From positions 62,001 through 126,000 of the forward strand of contig JACFNC010000011.1 of NCBI GenBank assembly GCA_019455065.1: DNA of 64,000 nt. The letters are read 5' to 3'. Below, in pieces: positions 26,145-33,001 of the stretch. Numbering within the stretch: position 1 is the stretch's first letter; each line of letters begins with the position of its first letter. The DNA is from Rhodospirillales bacterium. GTDB taxonomy: Bacteria > Pseudomonadota > Alphaproteobacteria > Rhodospirillales > Magnetospirillaceae. A program made the translations under genes and the position numbers. Under the pieces are notes generated by a model. That model was not told the origin of the DNA. It saw nothing but the letters and a program-made list of their open reading frames with translations, and did no database searches.

Positions 26145-26594
26145 ATGTCCTACTGGCGCTTCGCCGCGATGATCGCGACCTCGACCGTCGCAATGTACGG
26201 ATTGATGTATTTGAACACGTACGCGCTCGAGCATGTGTTCTGGAGCGAGACGCGTGCGTGGATGGCCCTGCTGATGGGGGCGACCATGGCCGTGATCATG
26301 CTTGGCTACATGATGGGCATGTACAAGAGGACGTCCCTGAATCTTGCCATCTTCGGGGGGGCCATCGCGGTCTTCGCGTCCTCGCTCTGGCTGGTTCGGA
26401 GCCAGGCCACCGTGGACGACGCCGAGTACATGAAGGCCATGATCCCGCATCATTCGATCGCGATCATGACCAGCAAGCGCTCTCAGATCTCGGATCCGAG
26501 AGTACGCAAGCTCGCCGACGAAATCGTCGACGCGCAAGAACGCGAGATCGCCGAGATGAAGTATTTGATCAAGGATCTGGAGGCGCGGGATTGA
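26145..26594 (+). CDS. DUF305 domain membrane protein
   Basis: This 149-residue protein has three hydrophobic helices (about residues 5-24, 37-58 and 66-84) followed by a short DUF305 region: DDAEYMKAMIPHHSIAIMTSKRSQISDPRVRKLADEIVDAQEREIAEMKYLIKDLE. The MIPHH motif and the helical tail define the family, which often accompanies metal or redox proteins and may bind metal through the histidine pair. It starts 18 bases after the cytochrome gene, with a GGAAATCGGAG site, and its stop overlaps the next start (TGATG). Function unknown. Confidence 0.87.
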   Translation: MSYWRFAAMIATSTVAMYGLMYLNTYALEHVFWSETRAWMALLMGATMAVIMLGYMMGMYKRTSLNLAIFGGAIAVFASSLWLVRSQATVDDAEYMKAMIPHHSIAIMTSKRSQISDPRVRKLADEIVDAQEREIAEMKYLIKDLEARD

Positions 26595-27112
26595 TGGCCC
26601 GTGGCCATCGACTGGTGTGGACCTTGGCGGCCGGCGTCCTCGCGGCATGCGGCGAGCGAGAAAGGCCGGACGACGACTTGGCGGCCATACACGCCCCCGA
26701 AGTCGCCAGGCTCGTTTCCGCGAACGAAGCGTTAGCCGGCGCCAACATTCCCGTACTCGACCCAGCCACCATGAATGACGCCGAAATAAGAAGGGTGCTG
26801 GGATCGGGGCCGCATTGCTCATTCCGGTATACGGCCGAAGGCAAGCCGGTGCTGGCCGTGCTATGGAAAGAGAGTGGCGCCGCTGCCGACGGCACGGTCA
26901 AGCTGAACGGCGATCTGGTCGCCCTGACCGGAACCGCGGCCGAAGGCAAGCTGACGCTCACTGCGGGCGCGGTGCAAATGATCCTGACGCCCGACGCCCC
27001 CCTCGGGTCCCCACCTGCGCGTGGGGACGAGCGGCGGGAGGCTGACCTGGAATTCGCCGTCGGCGATAAACTCCGCGTCGGCTATCGTGGCTATTACGCT
27101 TGCCCTGAATAG
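26594..27112 (+). CDS. Putative lipoprotein (DUF6692-like)
   Basis: The 172-residue protein starts at an ATG overlapping the DUF305 stop. It has a short signal ending in the lipobox LAAC (residues about 16-19), so it is probably lipid-anchored at the cell surface side of the membrane. The mature part contains HAPEVARLVSANEALAGANIPVLDPATMNDAEIRRVLGSGPHCSFRYTAEGKPVLAV, a conserved-looking block, and ends YRGYYACPE. The general form resembles a small group of uncharacterised lipoproteins; family naming is tentative. It closes the cytochrome set. The frame stays open far upstream only as a shadow of the two preceding genes. Confidence 0.7.
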   Translation: MARGHRLVWTLAAGVLAACGERERPDDDLAAIHAPEVARLVSANEALAGANIPVLDPATMNDAEIRRVLGSGPHCSFRYTAEGKPVLAVLWKESGAAADGTVKLNGDLVALTGTAAEGKLTLTAGAVQMILTPDAPLGSPPARGDERREADLEFAVGDKLRVGYRGYYACPE

Positions 27113-27181
27113 GTCCGCTGACTTCGGGAAGCCAATTCCCTCGGCATCCTTCGTCGCCAGCCCCGTAGCGGGGGCGACCGT

Positions 27182-27769
27182 TCACTCAAAGCGCTTCAAC
27201 CAAGCCAGGATGTCCTGAATCCCGTCCTTCGGCGTCTCCTTGTGGTTGGAGGCGATCGCCACGTAGCGCGACCGGGGATCGGCGGAAGCCTTGTCGAAGA
27301 TCACCGACTTGGCGCGCTCGAACCAGCGATCCTGGTCGCCGATCAGCAGCAGCAGCGCCGATCCGGCGCGCAGCTTCGGCGCGGTCAGCGACATGGCCCC
27401 CAAACCTTGCGGGTCGAAATAGCTGAGATAGACCCGGGCCCGCATGTCGACCTCCTTGGTCCGGCCCTGGTTCATGTCGTCGAACTTGGCGAAGGACTCC
27501 GCCCGGCCCTCGGCGATCATCGCCTTGGCCTTGTTCACGCTGGCGCTGAAGAATTCGGCCTGGATATCCGGCGAATGCCCGGGCGCCAACACCATGACCC
27601 CGGCAATCCCGTCACGCGTTGCCCCATAGGCCAGCGCGGCGTTGGCGCCGAAACTGTGGCCGCCGATGACGATGCGCGACGCCCCCTTGGCCTTCAGCCG
27701 CGCGACCGCCGCGTCAATCTCGGCCAGCGCCTCCAAACCGCTCTTACCCTCGATAGCAATGCGCGGCAT
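27182..27769 (-). pseudogene. Alpha/beta hydrolase fragment lacking its N-terminal part
   Basis: From the ATG at 27769 the product is 195 residues. It has the nucleophile elbow GGHSFGAN, a following NAALAYGATRDGIAGVMVLAPGHSP, an acid region LLLLIGDQDRWFERAKSV and a histidine in ASNHKETP, so the catalytic Ser-Asp-His set of an alpha/beta hydrolase is present. The usual first strands with the oxyanion HG motif are absent; the sequence upstream in any frame does not supply them. A 5' truncation is therefore likely, although a short active protein cannot be excluded. The intact parent would be about 270-300 residues. Confidence 0.55.
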
Positions 27770-28057
27770 GGTTGACGGCAGAGTAATTGGATTTCGCCCG
27801 CATCGGAAGAGCGACTGGCAGGATGACGGCGCCGAAAGCGACTTTGCCGGCGCCCCGGAAAGTTTCGCCCAGCTTGTGCGGGTGACCGGGTTCTTACCAC
27901 TTGCGGCTACCACTTGCAGCGACATGGAGTTGATATTTTGCCGCAAACGCCCGCTTTGGTTGCGATGCCCGAGGGGGTGGGCGTATCCTCATCCGTCGAT
28001 GCCGCCTGTCCCGGCTCCGTCCCGGGAACAGGCTCCTGTAGCCGGAAGGAGGCGGAT

Positions 28058-28735
28058 ATGGCGCTTTGTCCGCAATGCGGGGGGCACGGCAAGTTCTATT
28101 TCGGCGACGCCGCACAGCCGACCTGCCCCCGCTGCGCCGGAACCGGCGAGGTTTTCGAGCCCACGCCAGTACCGCCCTTACCCCCGGTGCGGGGCGAAAG
28201 CCGTACCGGCGAGTTCCTCTTGGCCCTTGTCGGACTGGCGTGCTTCATCGGCGCCTATCTGGCGTTCGCATTCAGTTCCGATGTGGTCCTCAGCTACTTC
28301 GAGATCGTGTATGTTCGAGAGGACAATTTCGGTCATTCCGTCCTCTACGCGACTGTGACGTTCCTGGTTGTGGCCGTCGTCTCGCGGTACTGGGGGCCGG
28401 CCCCCGGCCTTGCGATTGGATTGATCCCTCTGTTGCCGGTTGTTCGGGCCCTGTTCGCCGACGATCTCGGCGGATTCTCCCAGGTGGTGTCCGTGGATGC
28501 AGGTTCGTCCCTGGTCGTTTTCGCGACCGGCTCGGCCCTGTTCCTGAACCTCGCCGCCGCCATGCTCGGCTATGACCGTGCTAAGAAAAAGTCGGGGGTT
28601 TCCGGGGTGAGGTCGATTGCCCGCCTCAACGGGGGACTCGTCGGCACCGGAGCGCTGGCCATCTTTGCGCTCGCGGTGTTGGCCGCGGTTCAGGTCGCAT
28701 GGGCGGGATTCGTCGCCGCCAACGCCTACCCGTAG
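28058..28735 (+). CDS. Membrane protein with DnaJ-type zinc-ribbon N-terminus
   Basis: The 225-residue protein follows a GGAAGGAGG site. It begins with two CxxCxGxG repeats (CPQCGGHGKF and CPRCAGTGEV), as in the DnaJ cysteine-rich region, so it probably binds one zinc ion. Five hydrophobic helices follow: FLLALVGLACFIGAYLAFAF, HSVLYATVTFLVVAVVSRYWG, GLAIGLIPLLPVVRALF, GSALFLNLAAAMLGY and VGTGALAIFALAVLAAVQVAWAGF. No enzyme motif is seen. It lies just before the terminator and repeat that mark the left edge of the accessory region. Function unknown. Confidence 0.72.
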   Translation: MALCPQCGGHGKFYFGDAAQPTCPRCAGTGEVFEPTPVPPLPPVRGESRTGEFLLALVGLACFIGAYLAFAFSSDVVLSYFEIVYVREDNFGHSVLYATVTFLVVAVVSRYWGPAPGLAIGLIPLLPVVRALFADDLGGFSQVVSVDAGSSLVVFATGSALFLNLAAAMLGYDRAKKKSGVSGVRSIARLNGGLVGTGALAIFALAVLAAVQVAWAGFVAANAYP

Positions 28736-28780
28736 AGAACCCGCTTGCGGAGCTCCATCGGCTGGTGCATCTGAAACGCG

Positions 28781-28805
28781 AAAGGCGCCCGTTTGGGCGC
28801 CTTTT
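28781..28805 (+). terminator. Rho-independent terminator
   Basis: AAAGGCGCCC (28781-28790) and GGGCGCCTTTT (28795-28805) form a stem with loop GTTT and a T run. It ends the zinc-ribbon protein transcript. As it also has an A run on the left, it can work on the minus strand, where it follows a tRNA-fMet-like 3' relic. Confidence 0.85.
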
Positions 28806-28845
28806 GGATTTGGTTGCGGGGGCTTGCAACCGCCTTAACCTGCTC
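28806..28845 (-). repeat. Relic of tRNA-fMet 3' end / attachment unit (copy 3)
   Basis: Read on the minus strand this unit gives GGTTAAGGCGGTTGC, then CCCCCGCAACCA, then a hairpin terminator at 28781-28805. The acceptor-stem end CCCCGCAACCA is the same as in the tRNA-fMet half at 31247-31293. A second decayed unit at 31146-31182 shares the AAGGCGGTTGC part. Three units in one orientation suggest old attachment-site duplications by elements inserted in the tRNA gene. Confidence 0.55.
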
Positions 28846-28888
28846 TTCAGCGCGCCGGGAATTCGCCTCAGCCAGGGCTTATAGAGCG

Positions 28889-29077
28889 TTATGTCTGCTC
28901 TGCTTCACGAGCAGGCGACAGCAGATGCTCACATTTGTCCGCAAAGGCGGCGACGGTCTCCAGCGCGATGTTATCGAAGGGCTTGCCTTCATCCTTTGCC
29001 AGCAGCTCGCGTTTTTGCAGGTATCTCCTGATCGAGAATGCCGCGCCCCGGCTCTTCCAACTGACCGAGGAAGGCAT
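28889..29077 (-). CDS. Small unrecognised ORF downstream of fic
   Basis: A 62-codon frame starts at an ATG 13 bases after the Fic stop, in the same direction. It contains SIRRYLQKRELLAKDEGKPFDNIALETVAAFADKCEHLLS, which has amphipathic helical character. No family is recognised. It could be the end of a lost gene, since no clear ribosome site precedes it. Kept with low certainty. Confidence 0.3.
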   Translation of the reverse strand: MPSSVSWKSRGAAFSIRRYLQKRELLAKDEGKPFDNIALETVAAFADKCEHLLSPAREAEQT

Positions 29078-29089
29078 TGGCAATACTGG

Positions 29090-30637
29090 TCATGAAGCCT
29101 CCGCGAAGCCATCGAAGGCTTCCCGCACGATGGCTTCCAGTTGAGCGACTTCCACGTCGGTAAGCGCCTCGAACTCGCTTTGCCGCCGCTTCTTCGACAG
29201 CGATCCGCCGTTCTGCCGGACGAACATGATAAGGTTCTCGGCGAGCCGGTCGGGCATCTCGACCGTGTCCATGACGCGGCGCAGGGCCTCGTCATGGCGG
29301 CGCAGATATTCGATCTCGCGCGGCAGGTCGTGCTCGACCGTATGGCGGACGCAGCCGTACAGAAACTCGGCGGTAGAGGTGTAATCGAAGTATCGATAAA
29401 GGTCGGCGGTATCGTTGAGCACCTCCACATTCCTGTCCGGCGTGGGCCGCCACTCGATGAACGGCATTAAGGGACCGGTATCGGCCTGAAGAGTTGTCCG
29501 GTAGCTGTCGATCCGGTCCAGCATGACCGAAGAAACCGGGAACACCATGCCCGGGGGCGTGAATTTGCGTTCGGCAAGCACATGGTGGATCAGGCAGCGG
29601 TGAAGCCGCCCGTTTCCGTCCTGTAGCGGGTGGACATAGACGAAGCCGAAGGCTGTCGCCGTCGACTGCAATACGGGATCGATCCCTGCTTCGCTCATGC
29701 GGTCGTTCGCATCGATCAGCCCGCCAACCAGGTCGGGAAGGTCCTCGGGCCGTGCGCCGATGAACTCCGGGAGCGGATCGTAATTGTGGTCGCGCTCGCC
29801 GAGGAACACGCCCTCGCGGCGCAGGCCCGGCTGAATGAATCTGGTATCTTCGATGAGTATCTGGTGGAGCCGGACAATCTCCTCGACCGTGAGTTTGTTG
29901 CGTCCGGCCTGCATGATAGCGCGGCCCCATCGCTCCAGCCGGCTCCGGGGCGGGCGCTCGCCCTCGATCTCGAAACTCGCCCGGCTGTCGGCCAGAAGCA
30001 TGAAACTCGCGGCTCTGGCGACAAGGTGCGCACCGGTGCGGCCAACCGTTTCCCGCGCCGTTTGATCGAGTTCGCGCCCGATGAATTCTTCCAGTGCTTT
30101 GGTCCGCCTGATCAGCGGGCAAAAGCGCACTGTGCCGAGCAGGTTGTCCCGAACGCGGTGCCGCTTGGAGAGGCGCGGTTTGCTCGTGAAGTAAGCTGCG
30201 GGATCGAGAAGATCGATGGCCGCAACGCTCTGGGCGTCGGGAAGATCGAGGGTCTTCCCGGTCAGCAATTCGTAGAAGTACCATATGCGGCGCGCCGGTA
30301 CGCCAGTCGGCGCTGCGCGAACCAGCTCTTCGACGGCGTCGTCCGGAACGGCATCAAAGATGCGTTTGAGGATCAGGAGATCGAGCGTCTCGTGCCGAAA
30401 CGCGAAGGTCAGGTGATCGGCGAAGCTGTCGCCGGGCCAGTAGCGCTTATCGAAGACCTGCCAGTTGCGTTCCTCGCGCTGGCTGCCTTTGATATGCTTT
30501 TCGGAAACGCAGCTGGGCTGGCGAACCGGTGCCTCGATGGAGAACTCCTTGACGAGCGCGGTCCAACCGGCGAGGCGCGTTTCGTCGGGGACGGCGCTCT
30601 CCTGGAAGTGAGGCGAATGGGCCAGTTCAAGGCGCAT
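29090..30637 (-). CDS. Fic-family protein with intramolecular inhibitory motif
   Basis: The 515-residue protein has the Fic core HPLQDGNGRLHR at residues 336-347, where His336 is the catalytic base and the GNGR part binds nucleotide phosphates; the usual F is replaced by L. An S221-F-E-I-E225-G motif lies N-terminal to it, matching the (S/T)xxx(E/Q)G class II self-inhibition helix that holds Glu against the active site. Such proteins usually attach AMP to target hydroxyls in the cytoplasm. An N-terminal region of about 150 residues and a C-terminal winged-helix-like part complete it. It stands alone between two tRNA-fMet-like repeat units, with no antitoxin gene beside it, which fits internal control. 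Confidence 0.9.
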   Translation of the reverse strand: MRLELAHSPHFQESAVPDETRLAGWTALVKEFSIEAPVRQPSCVSEKHIKGSQREERNWQVFDKRYWPGDSFADHLTFAFRHETLDLLILKRIFDAVPDDAVEELVRAAPTGVPARRIWYFYELLTGKTLDLPDAQSVAAIDLLDPAAYFTSKPRLSKRHRVRDNLLGTVRFCPLIRRTKALEEFIGRELDQTARETVGRTGAHLVARAASFMLLADSRASFEIEGERPPRSRLERWGRAIMQAGRNKLTVEEIVRLHQILIEDTRFIQPGLRREGVFLGERDHNYDPLPEFIGARPEDLPDLVGGLIDANDRMSEAGIDPVLQSTATAFGFVYVHPLQDGNGRLHRCLIHHVLAERKFTPPGMVFPVSSVMLDRIDSYRTTLQADTGPLMPFIEWRPTPDRNVEVLNDTADLYRYFDYTSTAEFLYGCVRHTVEHDLPREIEYLRRHDEALRRVMDTVEMPDRLAENLIMFVRQNGGSLSKKRRQSEFEALTDVEVAQLEAIVREAFDGFAEAS

Positions 30638-31113
30638 CGGTCGAAAAATCCTCGCGTTCGTCGAAAAATACCTCTTCTATGGCGAGGTGGTCGAAAACCA
30701 TCATGCTGCATCGGTTGGTCGAAATCCATTAATTTCGGTCGCAGAATCCCGCGAAACAGCTAGTCAGGTCGAAAACCGCCACAAACTCTGCCAAAAAGCT
30801 CGCATGGCTTGCTTCGCAGCGTCAATCGTCGCCCCTCCGATAGCCAAAGCCCTTGCCGCGTTTGCGGCAGTGGCGCGGCCCATCGTCGTCATCATCATCG
30901 TCGTGATCGTCATGATGATCATCATCGGCATCGTCATCATGCTCGGGGACGTAGCCAGCATCATCATCGCCGTCCCCGGCTGATCCTTCGCCGGACCCGG
31001 CGGCATCGTTGAATGAGGAGCTGAGTTCGCCAACGGCGAGGGCAGGTCACAGGCCCGATGTCGATCTGCACGGCGATCTCGCCGGAATCCTGAGCCTTGC
31101 CGCAAACGAAAAA
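30638..31113. other. Gene-free stretch with an Asp/His-coding simple repeat
   Basis: No convincing gene starts here. At 30881-30970 the sequence is a run of CAT, CGT and ATC triplets; on the minus strand one frame reads a long chain of Asp and His ending in a basic tail, but that frame has no start codon after the last upstream stop. It may be the end of a lost metal-binding protein gene. The segment 30638-30760 is mixed sequence upstream of fic and probably carries its promoter. Confidence 0.5.
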
Positions 31114-31136
31114 GGGCCGCTCGATGTGAGCGGCCC
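31109..31136 (-). terminator. Hairpin terminator, minus strand, with attachment relic copy 2
   Basis: GGGCCGCT (31114-31121) and AGCGGCCC (31129-31136) pair around a seven-base loop, and an A run at 31109-31113 gives a T tract on the minus strand. On that strand it directly follows a CCCCGCAACCA unit, the order expected downstream of a tRNA gene. Confidence 0.75.
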
Positions 31137-31145
31137 TATGCAGGA

Positions 31146-31182
31146 TAAGTTGGTTGCGGGGAAGCGCAACCGCCTTGTCCTG
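31146..31182 (-). repeat. Relic of tRNA-fMet 3' end / attachment unit (copy 2)
   Basis: On the minus strand it reads AAGGCGGTTGC-GCTT-CCCCGCAACCA followed by AACTTATCC, closely like copy 3 at 28806-28845 and like the end of the tRNA half at 31247-31293, which is followed by AACTTAACC. The T-arm is missing, so it is not functional. Confidence 0.55.
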
Positions 31183-31196
31183 CCGGGCACAAACGG

Positions 31197-31224
31197 AAAA
31201 GGCCGCCCGGATGTCCGGATGGCC
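31197..31224 (-). terminator. Hairpin terminator after the tRNA-fMet half, minus strand
   Basis: GGCCGCCCGGA (31201-31211) pairs with TCCGGATGGCC (31214-31224) with two mismatches, and AAAA at 31197-31200 gives a T tract on the minus strand. It lies 23 bases beyond the CCA end of the tRNA half. Confidence 0.65.
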
Positions 31225-31245
31225 AATCTTGTTCAGCAGGTTAAG

Positions 31246-31293
<48 letters not shown>

Positions 31294-31474
31294 AAGCGAA
31301 ATGCCATTCTCGGCACACTCTGCCAACACTTCTCAACAATCAAAATACTGAAATAACGCGATTTTTCCGTTGAGCCCTTCAGGCTCTTGTTGAGATTTTT
31401 TGGTTTTCAGTGTGCCAAAAATGTGCCAAAAACGGTTTGGCACATCGCCCATTTCCGCGGCTCCCGAGGCTCAC

Positions 31475-32605
31475 ATGGCAACCATCCAGAAGCGCGAAGG
31501 CAAGAAAGGCCCGTCCTATCGGGTCATGGTCCGGATGAAGGGCTTCCCAATGCAGGTGAAGACCTTCAAGCGCCTGACGGACGCCAAACAGTGGGCGCAG
31601 GACACCGAAAGCGGCATCCGCAAGGGGGAGGTCAAGAACGTCGTCCGCACGGCGGCGACCAAGACCCTTCAGGACGTGATCGACCGCTTCCGCAAAGAGG
31701 TGTTCATTCATCGGGCGGAGAGCACCAAACGGGCGGAAGGCTCCTTCCTGGCCTATTGGGAGAAGGCGTTGGGGAGCTACGCCCTCGCCTACATCACCGC
31801 CGACATGGTCAGCGAGAAGATGGCGGAGCTGGCCGCCGCTGGCGACGGCCGCCGCAAGGCGGACGAGGATGCAGAGGCGGACAAGGAGAAGGCAGCGCCC
31901 AAGCCGAAGAGCCGGAAGACCCTGAAGCATTACCGCGACACGCTGGCGGTGTTGTTCAAATACGCGATCCAATGGGGCTGGACGGCCTCAAGCCCGCTGG
32001 ACGGCGTGAACCGCATCACCAAGATCAGGAACGAACGCACCCGCTACTTGAGCGACGATGAGCGCAAGCGTTTGCTGGACGCCTGCAAGGCCAGTGACAA
32101 CGAGCACCTCTATCCCGTGGTCGTGTTCGCCCTCTCGACCGGAGCGCGGAAGAGCGAAATCCTCGGTCTGACGCTCGATGATCTGGACCTGACCCGCGAC
32201 ACGGCCATCCTGCGCGACACCAAGAACGGCGACACGCGGGCGGTGCCCGTCGTCCACCGCCTGCGCGACCTGCTGGAAGATCAGGTCGAGACGGTCAACA
32301 GGTTCTATGACGAACTGGAGCCCCCGGCCGACACCCGCTGGCTGTTCCCGCGGCGGGACGGTCGGGAGCCGATTGATATCCGAAAGGCATGGGAGAACGC
32401 CCGCGACGCGGCCAAGATCAACGACTTCCGCTTCCACGACCTGCGGCACTCAACGGCCAGCTACCTCGCCATGAACGGGGCGAGCCTCGTCGAAATCGCA
32501 GAAATCCTTGGCCACCGCACGCTTCAGATGGTCCGACGCTATGCCCACCTGTCCGAAAGCCACGTCAAGGGCGTGGTCAAGGAATTGAACGAAAAGATGT
32601 TTTGA
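31475..32605 (+). CDS. Tyrosine-type site-specific integrase
   Basis: The 376-residue protein starts at an ATG within a frame that is open further upstream. It has an N-terminal SAM-like DNA-binding region with a Lys/Glu-rich insertion near residues 125-150, and a C-terminal catalytic domain with R225 in STGARKSEIL, H321-x-x-R324 in FHDLRHSTASYL, H347 in LGHRTLQ and the nucleophile Y356 in MVRRYAHLS. All catalytic residues are present. It lies next to the tRNA-fMet 3' half and points away from it, the usual arrangement for tRNA-targeted islands. It should insert and, with an excisionase, remove the element. Confidence 0.93.
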   Translation: MATIQKREGKKGPSYRVMVRMKGFPMQVKTFKRLTDAKQWAQDTESGIRKGEVKNVVRTAATKTLQDVIDRFRKEVFIHRAESTKRAEGSFLAYWEKALGSYALAYITADMVSEKMAELAAAGDGRRKADEDAEADKEKAAPKPKSRKTLKHYRDTLAVLFKYAIQWGWTASSPLDGVNRITKIRNERTRYLSDDERKRLLDACKASDNEHLYPVVVFALSTGARKSEILGLTLDDLDLTRDTAILRDTKNGDTRAVPVVHRLRDLLEDQVETVNRFYDELEPPADTRWLFPRRDGREPIDIRKAWENARDAAKINDFRFHDLRHSTASYLAMNGASLVEIAEILGHRTLQMVRRYAHLSESHVKGVVKELNEKMF

Positions 32606-32658
32606 GGCATACAGAAGGTTCCTGCTTCTTTTCTGGCCCCTCGAACCATGAGGTTGTC

Positions 32659-32880
32659 ATGGTTGACTATCGGGACCTGGCGACCGTGAAGCAGGTAGCG
32701 GCGGAAGCGCCGTTCATCACGGAAGCCACACTGCGCTGGTGGATATTCCATGCGGAAACGAATGGACTGAAACCCGCGCTGCTGAAGATCGGTGGCCGGG
32801 TCTATATCGACCGCGCCGAGTTCAACAAGTGGCTGGAGAGCCAGCGCATGGCTCCCAAGCCGTTGAAGCCCGCGGCCTGA
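32659..32880 (+). CDS. Small helix-turn-helix protein (excisionase/AlpA-like)
   Basis: The 73-residue protein contains YRDLATVKQVAAEAPFITEATLRWWIFHAETNGLKPALLKIGGRVYIDRAEFNKWLESQR, a MerR/excisionase-type winged helix with the sequence feature LRWWIF in the recognition region and RVYIDRAEF in the wing. It lies 53 bases after the integrase gene in the same direction. The position suggests a recombination directionality factor or a regulator of integrase expression. Similar short proteins are common behind tRNA-targeted integrases. Confidence 0.75.
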   Translation: MVDYRDLATVKQVAAEAPFITEATLRWWIFHAETNGLKPALLKIGGRVYIDRAEFNKWLESQRMAPKPLKPAA

Positions 32881-33001
32881 CAACGGCCCCTTTCCTCGAC
32901 TGGAGCCCCGCCGCAAGGCGGGGCTTCTTGTTTGCTATGGCTGACCGTCGGATATTCTGATCGGGGAGCAAGAATCTCTTGTACGGCGGGGAGTCGGGTG
33001 G

